A stretch of 64,000 bases of DNA, from NCBI GenBank assembly GCA_947179485.1, contig OX359245.1, forward strand, positions 72,279,067-72,343,066, written 5' to 3'. This DNA is from Allacma fusca (taxonomy: Eukaryota; Arthropoda; Collembola; Symphypleona; Sminthuridae). A program made the translations under genes and the position numbers. Shown in pieces: positions 1-10,998 of this stretch. Numbering within the stretch: the first letter of the stretch is position 1; every line of letters starts with the position of its first letter. The notes below the pieces were generated by a model, which saw only the letters and a program-made list of their open reading frames with translations, was not told the origin of the DNA and searched no databases.

Positions 1-792
1 TATGCAATCCAAAAGGTTCATGTACAGAAATAAAAACCTAATCTATTGCATCTAGCGTCATTAGTGTCTATCAGAAACAAATTCTGACACAATAAAAGAG
101 GAGAGAACGGTTATGAGTTTTCTCCCCATTATTTTGATAAGAATACCCAAGAAAGTATCTACAAGTAGAGTAGAACGAAGAAGAGAGTAGAATCCAAAGG
201 AAGTAGTTCTCTGTAGAAGAGAGAAGTAGAAAATATAGACGAGTTAATGCTGATTTATTCAAAAATTCTACAAAAACTATAATTTTCACTGTTATCGGTT
301 GATTCAAATGGATTGCAGAATCTGATACTTTTAAATAAATTTAAAACTGTGAGGAAATGTGAGCCAAAGAAATGTATTACAACTGGAATAATTGAACTGT
401 AGGGATGCCTTATCGATGGATTTAATAATAGCGTGGTTTTAATCCAACAGCATATATTTTTTACCTATTGACAAAATAATAAAATGGACCGCTATTGTAG
501 GCTTAAATTATTATTATTATAGTTACTATAATAATTATTATAATAATTATTATAATAATTATAAAAATATCCACATCTTTTTTTTCGGTAAATCCGACTA
601 GGAAGGTTAAAAAACCGAAAAAACTCGAAAACTTCAATAATTTATTGTAGCTTTACCGAGTTGAATATTAAAAATTGGGCTATCTGAAACACATTGTCTA
701 ACCAACTACTACACTCGTGATTTTTTTGGTATCGTTGAATCAAAATTTCGGATTTTTTCAAAAAATCACATGGACCATGTCGATTTTTTTTT
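1..792. other. AT-rich non-coding stretch
   Basis: No convincing gene is visible. Open frames here are short and lack splice signals. Positions 508-575 are a run of TTA/TAA-type repeats that fold back on themselves. The rest is ordinary AT-rich sequence. Confidence 0.5.
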
Positions 793-901
793 ACTGCCGG
801 CACACGCAAATCTGCACTTTTTAAAAACTCTAAACTCAAGGGAAGCACAAAGATTACATTGTAAAATTTTTAAAAAGTGCAGATCTGCGTGAGCCGGCAG
901 T
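793..901. repeat. 35-bp inverted repeat (foldback element)
   Basis: Arms at 793-827 and 867-901 are complementary over 35 bases with about two mismatches, starting ACTGCCGGCA and ending TGCCGGCAGT in the reverse sense. They are separated by about 39 bases. This may be a small MITE or foldback. I see no clear target duplication. Confidence 0.6.
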
Positions 902-1446
902 CAAATTGGGGAAAATCCGAAACGAGTAATTTATATACATACCTATAGTTAAGGCGTTGTGCACATATTACCATGCACGCATGGATTGTATGCGTACGCA
1001 TACAGCCAGCATGCAAGCATTGTTTGCTCGCTGTAGTGGACGAGGAGTGGTGGTTCCTGCCAAGGTAATACCAGGCTGCGGTAAACACAAAGCCCTATCA
1101 CGCTCCATTCTTTGGGACCGTGTCGCAGCTCAACTAGTCCCAAATTCTTTTTTTTTAATAATTTGTAATTGGTTGGTTATATCCCAATAATATTTGGCCT
1201 CAATATTACCCACACTATTTAAAATGTATGTATATACATTATATGTACATACTCAAAAACATTTTTCACTATGGGAATGGCTGTATTGAAAAAAACAGAC
1301 CCAGGTATATACGGATACATACTAATTTGAAAACACATCACATTTCCTATAGATAAGCATTGAATTGCAAGAATATGCATTTTAGCACCACAAAAGAGAA
1401 AAAACGAGAATATTGGGATAAAACAAAATATGAAACTTAATTTAAC
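902..1446. other. non-coding, several short palindromes
   Basis: No supportable gene. The segment has short perfect palindromes such as TATGCGTACGCATA at 989-1002 and stretches of ATGTAC-type repeats. Confidence 0.4.
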
Positions 1447-1602
1447 AAGTTTTACAACCACGGAATGAATTTGAAGTGCATATACAATGGATTGAAATGT
1501 GGATCCTCCAAATGAATATCTGTTCATTGTCCGAGGTAAGGTTTTGAGGAATGTCTCTACAGGAAGATTATTTAGAAAGGCATTTATTTCTCCAATACCT
1601 GA
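1447..1602 (-). pseudogene. Stray exon of the secreted coiled-coil family (exon-4 type)
   Basis: Read on the minus strand, a TTCCAG acceptor is followed by a 52-codon open exon. It matches exon 4 of the plus-strand gene at 50074-57904 from its first bases (both start TCNG after TTCCAG). The shared core is SFGGSTF, then a hydrophobic stretch and a Val/Lys-rich end. Homology runs on into the intron, but the GT donor of the plus copy (TTTGGTAAAT) is TTGTTAAAT here, so splicing is probably lost or moved by one base. No other exon of this copy was found in the neighbouring 1.5 kb. It is most likely an orphan relic, or the edge of a minus-strand gene broken by later insertions. Confidence 0.6.
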
Positions 1603-2029
1603 CTGGAATTAAATTAATAATATCAATTTGAAATTATAATTCCAAAACTTTTGCCTAAACACATTCTCCCACTTTGTTCCAAATTTCTTTTCAGATTTAA
1701 TCTAGCCTTTATACTGACGTCAATTCATTTCTGCTTCAGGAGATAAACTAAAATATTCTTGAAGTTGTTAGTATTTCAAGCTTAATTCGCCCACGAAAAT
1801 AAATTTTCAATGCTTTGGACGTGTGAGATATTTATTCGGAAATTATGTCTACCGAATTTCATCGCCGCAAGTAAAAACCACAGCCGCAGCAAACAAACGA
1901 GCGTTGTGACTCAACATCCTGAATAATATCAAGCGTTTAGGCCGCTCTTTTCCAACTCAGACCGAATAACAAACCGTCGGGTCTGGAAAAAGTTCCAAAC
2001 ACCCGACTAATCAAAATTGGGACTTCCCC
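1603..2029. other. non-coding
   Basis: No exon-like open frame or element ends were recognised between the stray minus-strand exon and the minisatellite. Confidence 0.4.
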
Positions 2030-2650
2030 GACTCAAACCCGAAATTTCCCGACTACCATTTTCAAATTTTTTCCGACTTCGTCGAGTTTTCCTGGTAACC
2101 CCGACAACCAAATTTTCGAAAATTTTCCGACTGCGTCAATTTATACCACAGCCCCGCCAGGGAAAAATTTAAAAAATTATCGACTCCGTCAAGTTTTACC
2201 GCGACTCCGCCAGGGAAAATTCAAACAATTTTTCAACTTCGTCAGTTTTCCACGCCTCCCCGCCAGGGAAAATTCCAAAACTTTTCCAACTTCGTCGATT
2301 TTTTCCCGCGACCCCGCCAGGAAAAATTCCAAACAATTTCCGACTTCATCGAGTATTCCATGCGACCCCGCCAGGGAAAATTTCAAATAATTTCCTACTT
2401 CGTCGAGTTTTCCCCGCGACCCCGTAAGTACAAATTGCAAAACTTTTCCGACTTCGTCGAGTTTTTCAAGCCTCCCCGCCAGAGAAAATTCCAAAACATT
2501 TCCGACTTCGCCGATGTATTCCTGCGACCTCGCCAGGGAAAATTCCACAAACTTTCCGACTACGTCAAGTCTTCCCTAGGACCCCGCCAGGGAAAACTCC
2601 AAAATATTTTCGCCTTCATCTAAATTTTCCGACTACCCCGCCAGCCCAAA
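2030..2650. repeat. About 57-bp minisatellite, CCGACTTCGTCGAG / CCCCGCCAGGGAAAA
   Basis: About ten imperfect head-to-tail copies of a unit of 55-60 bases. Each has a CCGACTTCGTCGAGTTTTCC part, a GCGACCCCGCCAGGG part and an AAAATTCCAAAAC part. Long open frames on both strands are by-products of the period. It ends exactly where homology to units B and C begins (2651), so it marks the left edge of unit A. The CCAGGGAAAATT part recalls the inner repeats of the CAGGGG elements at 11 kb and 42 kb. Confidence 0.8.
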
Positions 2651-2727
2651 TAGTTTCTTACTCTACATTTTATGAACATAGATGTCTGATAGGATGGAGT
2701 TAAAAAAGCTGCTTTATTGAATGGGAC

Positions 2728-4365
2728 ATGGAGCTGGAAGAACTAGAAAAAAGTAACTTAAAGGATTTCAAGGAAGGAAGGAATGTTTCTTCGCCACCCT
2801 ATTTGGACCACTCTTTCGCCCACATTTCCTTTGCTCATTTTCTGCTATGTGTTGTATCAGTTGGAGTAAGTCTTATGGTTTTCGTGTCCGCCTGGTGGTG
2901 CAAGAAGCCTATTTTCACTGGGTTATTTTTAAATATGTCTCTCGTTTTAGCTAACCTATTGATGGGAATTTTGGTAATGGCTGAATTATTGTTGGATGAT
3001 GCCATACCTGGTTTATTTCAAAACAGCGGAAATTATTTCTGTTTTGCTGTGAATTTACGTATCCTGTGTCAGGGCTGTACTTTAATTTCGGCACTTCATT
3101 TTCCTGCCATACAAATCAATGCCTGGATGACCCTAGCAAAAAGAAATTACAGGAGTGTTATGACTCGTGGAACAGTTCAAAAACTGGTTTGCATGATTTG
3201 GGTTGCTGTAATTGTTGAAATAGTTTCTTATTTCTTCGCATCTGGAGTTTTCGCTGCACGTGCTGAGGAGTGTTTGGGCCTTGTTGTTTTGAAAAGATTG
3301 TCATGGAAAATTATTTGTTTTTTCTACTGCTTCGGTTCCTTCATAGCAACACTTGTGTTTTTTTTCCAACTGCAAAAACTTGTGAGGAGCCGTACAAGGA
3401 CTACTTCCCGCTATCAGGTACACAATCATTTTTTTCATGGCGACGATATTAAAAGAAAAAATTCTCTCCTATAGTTGTACACGTACCCTTGATCATTTTT
3501 GGGGCAATTTCTGGTTACATTACAGGGGAGCCGGTTTTTCCATTTGACCCTAAACTAGAGATTTTAATGTCCTCGATTCAGGGACGTAATTCCATTTTCA
3601 GGGACGAAACCACTAATTTTGAATTGACGATTCCTGGTGTTGTTGAGCAAAAAGCAAATTTTCCCCAAAATTGTTTTGAAAAACCCCTGTGAGGACGATT
3701 AAATATGACGGGAGTTCACAGCCCCACAGAATTCGGAACCCTGGCTGCAGATACCAGGTATCAAAATATAAATGAGATGCAGCTAAAAAAATATTTGACA
3801 AGTTAATATGTTTACGTATAGATACGATGGGTGGTTTCTAATGTTAAAGTATACTCTTTTTGTGGGGCTTTGAACAGGTCTAAGGACAATATTTTGTACC
3901 CCTGCGAGGTACTAGTTCTAATGGCATTCAATTTTCTTCGATTTGGGGGTTCCTACATAAAGAGCGCGTTGTAAATAAATATGAATTGTGCTAGTATATA
4001 TGTATGTTGACTCTTTGTATGACACTATTGATGACGCTGGCAATTCCTGTTATATTTGTTGTGCAAATCTCCGATGTTGCGGTGGGTTTTCAAGTATTTT
4101 TGAATTGCAACATAACTTTGCAATATATTTGTACCTTATTACGATTCACAGTATTTTGAGACAACAGTATGCACTTATTTTGTACTTTTTATCTGTATTT
4201 GGCTACATTTTGATATGTAATTCGCTACAACAGGCTGGTCTTAAACAGATGACATGTGGTTTCCTACCTGCTTCATGCAGATCATGCACATCAAAAAATC
4301 ATCCTTTAATTTTATTACTATTTGAATGTGAAGATTCATTTGGAGATTCAGCGCATGGAATTTAA
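2728..4365 (+). pseudogene. Divergent class-A 7TM receptor, unit A copy, lacks TM6
   Basis: Exon 1 (2728-3417) is open for 230 codons and nearly identical to the intact unit B gene, with TM1-TM5 and a GT donor after RYQ. After intron 1 the unit B sequence jumps: about 300 bp, including the whole TM6 exon and the first half of the TM7 exon, are missing at about 4026/4027. Only the end of exon 3 (4027-4093, TLAIPV region) remains. The C-terminal exon (4234-4365) is open and has a longer tail than in B. Without TM6 the product cannot form a normal seven-helix receptor, so I call it a pseudogene. A truncated product cannot be excluded. Confidence 0.8.
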
Positions 4366-4438
4366 AGAAAATCAACGGAACTTGTTATCAAAATTTACAA
4401 AAATATTCTGATACGGGAAGTACCAGTCCAGGTGTAAT

Positions 4439-4679
4439 TTAGCAAATGAAATTATCAGGTGTCGGATTATCGTAAATCCCCCTGCAAATACATAATTTTT
4501 GATTTCCTCCCACTGGAAATGTTAAAGCTCCCTCTCTTACTCGAGTGGAGTAGTGTAGGAGTAGGTAAACGACAAAGGAAGCAAAATGCTTTTGCAAAGC
4601 CCATGAGTGTTGATTTTCCTCAGAATAAAGTTGAAAGTCTTTTTTATCAAAAAGCGGCTTTTCCCTGGCAACACGCATA
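4439..4679. other. shared 3' spacer of units A and B
   Basis: Nearly identical to 17335-17570. Minus-strand open frames here are shared only because the DNA is shared. No splice-supported exon was seen. Confidence 0.4.
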
Positions 4680-4733
4680 TATACAATAGAAATATAATAA
4701 GTAATAATAAGTAATACATAATAATAATAAATA

Positions 4734-4783
<50 letters not shown>

Positions 4784-5177
4784 AATAATAATAATAAGTA
4801 ATAAATATAATAAGTATCAACTGTGCTCCGTTGAGCACCATGGATATTGAGATGTAGCCATCTCTTTTCCAAAAAACAAACATTGAATTATTTCGAGCAG
4901 CAATTGAAGTTGAGAAAATAATATTTTTATTTTCTACGTCAATCTTCATTCTGCCACTGACGGTTCACGAAGTCAGTCGCTAGTCATTTTTTTCTGTTTG
5001 CGCTGTACTGACGAGTCCCAAATTGGACGAAACACCGGTGTCTGCAGCTAACAAGGTTTCTGGTCTTAAGTATCAACTGTTAGTGGTCGCCAGAATTAAG
5101 CCTTTTGTGGAAACAGTTTGTTTCTATCATGGTATCACGTAATCCAGTTTTAAATTATTAAAATTATACAATAGAAA
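4680..5177 (+). mobile_element. Hammerhead-ribozyme retroelement insertion
   Basis: A 472-bp insert (4693-5164) is flanked by 13-bp direct repeats TATACAATAGAAA (4680-4692 and 5165-5177). Unit B has the uninterrupted site at 17578-17595, so this is a real insertion with a long, retroposon-like target duplication. The insert starts with a (TAA/TA)n microsatellite (4693-4813; pure TA at 4738-4782). A 14-bp direct repeat TAAGTATCAACTGT occurs at 4811-4824 and 5067-5080, and a hammerhead ribozyme lies between them. It has no coding capacity. Hammerheads are known from Penelope-like elements, retrozymes and some SINEs. Which of these it belongs to cannot be decided here. Confidence 0.85.
5002..5048 (+). 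ncRNA. Hammerhead ribozyme
   Basis: All core parts are in order. The stem I 5' strand is GCTGTA (5002-5007), then the conserved CTGACGA (5008-5014). Stem II is GTCC/GGAC (5015-5018 with 5025-5028) around the loop CAAATT. The conserved GAA is at 5029-5031. A very short stem III, ACACC/GGTGT, closes on itself (5032-5041) and holds the A15.1-U16.1 pair. C17 at 5042 is the cleavage position. The stem I 3' strand TGCAGC (5043-5048) pairs fully with GCTGTA, including one G-U. The minimal stem III is typical of mobile-element hammerheads, which usually act as dimers or in long repeats. Predicted cut: after 5042. Confidence 0.92.
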
Positions 5178-5810
5178 ATTCAAAACATCGTTTGGAATGA
5201 AAGCTTCGGTGGGTTACAGTGTAAAACTGTAGTACCAATAGGTAAACCATGTTGCTCTATGGATTATGAATGCCACCATTAGGTTTGTTGTAATCATCCT
5301 GTAATTTAAGAGGCATGCCTGTGCATAAAACACGCTTAAAATGTAGTTGCTAAATTTCATTATTAAACTTGCTTCACGATTTTGGCTCATGTTATCTCGC
5401 ATTAGAATTACTTATTCTGCTCACATTACATACAACATAATCAGCAATAAAATTGAGTTTATTACAACTCTTGGTAATGTAGACATTGTGTTCAATGTAA
5501 TTAAATACTTTTAAGCAATGAGTTTATTTCATGTGAAATTTACTATCCTGAAATTTAAAACATTTTAAAAATTGATCCTTCGTTTTACTCAGCGCAGTCA
5601 TTGTAACAAAATCAATTTTTTTACCGTTCAAGAAATTGGAAAAAACTGAGAAAGGATGTAAACATGTATTTTAAGCAAAAATACTGTTTACTAGCTAGTT
5701 TCTGAAAAGTATTACACTAAATATTCTATATAATGCTTTCCTCTTATAAATAATTCCCTTTTATTGGTCAAGAATATTTTAACAATAAAGACAGAGTTTT
5801 TCACCTTTTA

Positions 5811-6047
5811 GGAACTACTATAAAGAAAATTTGATGTATTTACAACATCATTTTGAAAGATTATCTTAATAAGCCCCAACATGTGTGGTGTAGTATTGTT
5901 GGTTTAATATTTATAATGGTTTGTATTTGCTGTGGAATTTCAAGGTTGACAGTTGTACTATTTGTGGCTATAATAATGGTTGGCATTACACTGGGATCTC
6001 CTCCAACACCAGGGCCACCTATTGACGGAGTAATACAATTATTTTAA
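5811..6047 (+). CDS. Hydrophobic ORF with PPTPGPP tail, unit A (uncertain)
   Basis: The open frame from a TGA at 5832 to 6047 encodes two hydrophobic segments (around VGLIFIMVCICCG and LFVAIIMVGITLG) and a proline-rich end. It has no ATG near its start. It could only be an internal or last exon of a gene whose other exons I cannot see. A TTTTAG acceptor-like site lies at 5810 but leads into a different frame. Unit B has the same frame with three amino-acid changes. Sharing may reflect recent duplication rather than selection. Product unknown. Confidence 0.2.
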
Positions 6048-6437
6048 AAATAGCTATAACGAAAGTATATATTATTTATTTACAACAATTTCATTAGGCC
6101 TAAAATAAAATTGTTTGATTTAATGGACCATGCAAACCTACAAGTGACTTCTGCGTTACCAACTTTGAATGTTGCAGCAGATATTGTGACAAAAGTTCTC
6201 TACACTGCGTGAAATGGTGAAGGAATTGCAGTACCAATATCGTGACGTATCTATCTTACTTCCAATTCTAACGGAATTTGAATAGCCATACAATTTAAAA
6301 TTTTGCGAATAAATAGGTGAATCTCTAGTTGACAAGGAATTATTAAAATTAAAAACACGGGATAATAAAAGTAAAGCTGGGCATATACAAACAATTTGTT
6401 TATTTTGCACATACGTCTGTTTTCCAAAAAAGTCTTG

Positions 6438-7679
6438 TTTGCAAGTAGTGGTCAACCAGTTCAGTTCAAAACTGAAAATTTCAGTTCGGTTCCGTTCAGT
6501 TCAGTTTGATTCATACAAATTTTAGTTCAGTTCGATACACAAACTAAACTGAATCGTTCGGTTCCCGCGTAAAACGGAACTGAACTGAATCGCTTGAACT
6601 GATTGTTACGCATGCACAATAAAGCCTGTTTCTGTCGTTCTGCATGACGCACTTCTCATCTCTGACTATTACTTTTTAAGGAATATCTACGCAAAATGTG
6701 ATTGAATTTGCAGTGCTAGAACAGTACTTGATTGAACATATTTGAAATCGGAATAAAGTGGGATACAAAGAACTGTATACCCCTTATTTAAAAAGTCTCT
6801 CTATATGTTGACATATTCAGTTCATTTCAATTTCAGTTCATAGAGAGAACTCAACTGAACTGAACCGAAGAGCAGCTAACTGAACTGAAATTTTGATTTT
6901 CGATGCAGTTCACTTTGTGAACCAAACTAAACTGAATTTTACGAACCAAACTGGTCTACTGTAGTAGTATTATTTGGGGTTTATACTCCGATTTCTTGCC
7001 CTTAAGGCCTTACAGAGTTTTCTTTACCTCCTTTATTCTCTTTTTAATTTATTTACAAATTGGAGCCATTTTGGCCCATTAGCTGCGTACTGTGAAGTGG
7101 GGCGGCCGCCCATTCCACACTTACTCAACCACAGGCCTGCATGTAAACTCGTCATCATATGACTAATAACCGAAGGTAGAGGTCTAGGCCCCCGCTACGT
7201 GTGCAGTCCGCTATACATTAGCACATACTGTTTCAAAGCACATACCTGCAGTCTTGCAAGCATGTATATCACCACACACATACGCAGACTTAGCTATAGA
7301 GAGAAAGAGTGAAATGTGAAGCTACAGGTAGAGACAGAGGATATGCAGACAAGGGAGGAGACACGGGACATGCCACGGACACAATCCTATCCGAGATATC
7401 AGCAGTCGAAGTATATACAAATACACCAATTCATCTTACGAATCATTATCAGTGTACGGCACACACTACTCCTGCTGATACTCTTCCAAGAATGCGCAAC
7501 ATGCCTCCAGACCTCATTTGCATATCGATAGTGTATAGAGAAAGATAGAAATAACGGAAATTATTTTGGGGTGAGCTAGAGTCGAAAGCCGACTCTTCTG
7601 CAACCTTACAGATTCACTACACCACCAGACCGCAGGCCCGGTCGACTACTGTAGTAGTAGTCCGACCACTATTTGCAAG
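6438..7679. mobile_element. hAT-like element (TAGTGGTC ends) with a nested retroposon
   Basis: The 8-bp direct repeats TTTGCAAG at 6438-6445 and 7672-7679 flank an element whose ends are TAGTGGTC and GACCACTA (6446-7671). Unit B has the empty site at 18670-18690. The left half (6450-6955) is dense in TTCAGTTCGGTT / GAACTGAACTG motifs in both directions. Without the nested insert the element would be about 536 bp and non-coding. The 8-bp duplication and YAGTGG ends fit the hAT superfamily. Confidence 0.85.
6956..7659 (-). mobile_element. Nested retroposon, possibly a tRNA-derived SINE
   Basis: A 676-bp segment (6970-7645) is bounded by 14-bp direct repeats CTACTGTAGTAGTA (6956-6969, 7646-7659) inside the hAT-like element. 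Long target duplications suggest target-primed retrotransposition. Its minus-strand head resembles a Pol III promoter: TGGTGTAGTGA (about 7613-7626, box A-like) and CTTTCGACTC (about 7580-7590, box B-like). No coding frame. SINE identity is a guess from these boxes. Confidence 0.55.
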
Positions 7680-9000
7680 TCAAGGTATGCACGCTGTTTT
7701 TAAGTAGCACTTTGAACGCAAAACAAAAACTTCAATCAAACGGCATTTGTGTTGCAATACGTATGAAAAATTATTTTACGACAAGGCATTTCTACAGGCG
7801 AGATACCAAATAAAAAATTAATGTGGTTAACCAAGGCAAAAAGAAAAGGGTCAAACACATTGCAACGTCTTCTAAGAGCCTTTATAATTTGATATCCGAA
7901 GGCTGCAGCAGTCTTTTCATAACGACATTAAGAATCTAACGAAATTAATTGAATGTACTGCTGTTAGGAATTCCTCTACATTTGGAGCAACATTCATATT
8001 GCAGCATCTCTCTTTGATGAGAGCAATAATTCTGGAATTTTTGTTACAAGTATTTTGTAATATATGTTATTACACATTCAATTATTTCCCCAATGGTGTT
8101 TCCGAAAATGCGTGAAATATAGTGACACTCTATTAAATTTTGTCGGAAAACGAAGTTCTGCTGCAGCCACCATACATTTATCTACATCCAAAGTTTGAAG
8201 AAGAACTAGTTTTTACAGGAAAATCACACGCATATACATATGTATACATTTAATATTGTATAATTACATAGTTTGTTCATAACACACTCCTTATAAGGAA
8301 TTTCTCCTTAAATTCAAATTGTTTGGCATCGTTGTCAGCCTATTATATGTCGCCTTATTATGTTTAATAATTTGGCATGCCTCTTTTATAATATTATTAA
8401 ATAATATTACGGAGATCCATGTGAAATAATCGGGAAATATCGTGTACTAGTCTTAAATGGATACATACAAACAATTCAGAGAATTCCGCCTGGTTGCAAG
8501 CAGTTAGTATTCAACTAAACCCCGAAAGAACGAAACTTACGAAAACGCATCGGAATCACAAGTTTAGTTATTCAGCTACGAAGTTACATGTAATTACATG
8601 TGCAGTAATCTACACGACGTACTATAACGGACTTCAAATCCATCCTAGCTGTGTTCACGAAGTACATTGCAATGTGTATTGCATTAATCTTTGCGTAGGT
8701 ATAATTACCGCGTACTAATTTTTTGGGGTTCATTTTACCTCGCCGGAGTATACCTTTAATCTGATTCTTACACATGGATTTCCAGATAAATAATTACATA
8801 AATTGTGTGGAACAGCTCGTGTTTTCAATGATTTAGATACCAAAGTTGAGATAATCACTGATGTTTATAAACTTGCCGAGAAAAAACAAATCAGTATATA
8901 CGTATAGTTATACCAGTAATTAAAAATCCAAGTCATTATTTTTCAGTCTTTGGACAGATCCGAGACAAATTCTTTTATTTAGTGTGGCACTAGCAATGAG
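7680..9000. other. shared spacer, no gene seen
   Basis: Collinear with 18692-20925 in unit B apart from insertions there. Only short open frames, with no shared exon-like pattern. It supplies the empty sites for the elements at 19540-20415 and 20928-21104. Confidence 0.5.
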
Positions 9001-9293
9001 TGGCCGGCAGTGGTTGTAATATTGTAAATCACCCCGGAATACCATTTTTGAATATCCCTCCTGAATCTTGTGTCCCTGCAGGAAGGTTCTCAAAGGTCTT
9101 AAAAATTCCTGCTTAAATAAGGTTTCAAAATCCGAATTGGCAAAAAAAATTTCCTTACAGAACAACAAATCGCTGCTGAATGAGTTCAGCAATTTTAAAA
9201 ATCCCTGCCAAAAAAGGTCAATGAATTAAAAATAAACCTTCCCCGTGAGGATTTCCTTGCCGGAAATATTTCCCCCCTGGGGCTCCTGACATA
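9001..9293 (-). mobile_element. Old CAGGG-repeat element, unit A copy
   Basis: On the minus strand this shows the internal repeat CAGGGATTTTTAAAATTG and a GTGATTTACAA end like the CAGGGG elements at 11 kb and 42 kb. It also occurs in unit B (21120-22350), where it is broken by a large hAT-like insertion. Ends are not well defined. Confidence 0.5.
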
Positions 9294-10752
9294 TAGTACG
9301 CATTTCCAACAATATATTAACTAAACTAAAGACTATCCATCAGATTACAAAATTCAACAATTTCGTTCCATGAGTTCAATCAAAATACCGAATTTTCATT
9401 GCTAAAAATTTCCCAAAATATCAAAGCGAACTGATATTAGAATTAAACCAATATCTCAGTATGCCAGAGTTTCATTCGCACAGGACGACGCTATATTCAT
9501 CCCGATAACACAATATCATACCGATTGCTAGTACGTACATCTAGTACTACCTACAATTTCTATCAATTGTTTAAAAGCACAGTACTGATCCCGTTCTACA
9601 CACTGGCATAATTTGATATGCTGCAACGATGACAAAATGTTGGAGGTAATCTGTTTAAACATCTTGGTAAGAAGTTTCAAATCGAACCCTGTACATGATT
9701 AAAGACTATCTCTAAGACTACATCCCAACAAGTGCTTGGAATTCTCTGGTGTGTTCCAAGATTTCTAGTCTAGTTTGTTCGACCAGCAGGATGACTCAAA
9801 ATTATCTATTTCTCCTAAACCAATAAACTTGGCCTGGCAACTTTGCTGAGATGCAGGCTATAAATCACGCAATTTGTACGGTGGTACAAGTTAACCGTTA
9901 CAACATGCAGGCAGAAAAATTATATAAATATGTACATTAATAGCAAAATAACTTGTTTGTTGCTAAGTTTGAAATAAAAGTAACTCCAAAGTTGCATAAT
10001 TGAATCACAGCAAATATTATCGTTCCTTTAAATGATATCAAAATATTCTCCTACTTATCCGGTATTTACTCCAAAAGCCAGGCAAGAGCACTACATACGT
10101 ATATGCATAAATTCTAATATCGTGGACAACTCTGCTTTCCTATATTTCTATACACATATTAAAGGTTCTATATAACACTGAGTCAATGTTTGGCTATTTC
10201 AGTTTAGACGCAGTGACAAAAAAGTATACGTGTAAGTCTATATACATATGTATGTATATTTCGATAGAAAATAAATGCATTTGTATGTATAGCACTGGAA
10301 AATTTCGAATGCAAGAGCACCCCTAAATAAACGAATTTTGACTGAAGAATTGATGAAAGATTACTCTTTGATTAACTTCACGTGTAGTAAACCTCTTATT
10401 CAGGAATTGCTCTCAATATGAAAAGACACATTGTATTGTTGTAACTATATATGAAGGACAAAACTAAAATAATTTTTCAAAATACATAAATATATTTATC
10501 GAGCTTCCCAATCCAGAATTAAAAACATGAGTTCAATAGCTCGCAAACATGTCACAAAATAACTGTGTTACAAGTTTTGCCCCAAGCACATAAGTACAAA
10601 TGCATAACTTGGCTGAACAGAGCATACAGTCTGACAACTAAAAGTGTTCATATTCTGGTGAGAACAATAATAATAAAGAGGACGGCACAAATCTCGGTTG
10701 TATCTCTTCTTTTAATTTTCTTCGAATCACAAGGACTTTGTATCCCGAATGG
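9294..10752. other. spacer shared by all three units, no gene seen
   Basis: Closely matches 22350-23540 and 36975-37960. No splice-supported exon was recognised on either strand. Confidence 0.5.
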
Positions 10753-10848
10753 TCACGTTTTAACACAAGGAATCAGAGGATGACGTTTAGAAATGCATGA
10801 TCCACATGCCCGAGGTAGCTGCTCATTGGTAACTCATTTAACACCATC
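10753..10848 (-). pseudogene. C-terminal exon of a minus-strand receptor paralogue, unit A relic
   Basis: On the minus strand, a CCCAACAG acceptor is followed by 96 bases. They align without gaps to the last exon of the plus-strand receptor (17007-17099), sharing LP, the Cys-x-Ser-Cys pair, SK and HP, and ending in TGA. Codon 5 is an in-frame TGA here and in unit B, while unit C has TGG. The matching TM7 exon is absent from unit A. It is therefore a decayed fragment of an inverted receptor gene. Confidence 0.7.
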
Positions 10849-10998
10849 CTGTTGGGAATCACAGTTTTGAATATTAGTTTAGTTTTTGTAAAATAAAATA
10901 AAATTTATTTTTAAATTTAATTTCATGCACCTACAAAAATAGATCCTAGGAGACACTATTTAATTAACATTTGATTCTAATTTGTTTAGGGACAGTGT

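Noticed and set aside
2189-2623. Overlapping long frames on both strands
   Set aside because: They are produced by the 57-bp minisatellite whose period is near a multiple of three.
3489-3801. Frames in receptor intron 1
   Set aside because: They are not conserved in frame between units A, B and C and lie between confirmed splice sites in unit B.
7240-7560. Possible gene in 7309-7548
   Set aside because: It lies wholly inside the nested retroposon, and the two overlapping frames show no family resemblance.
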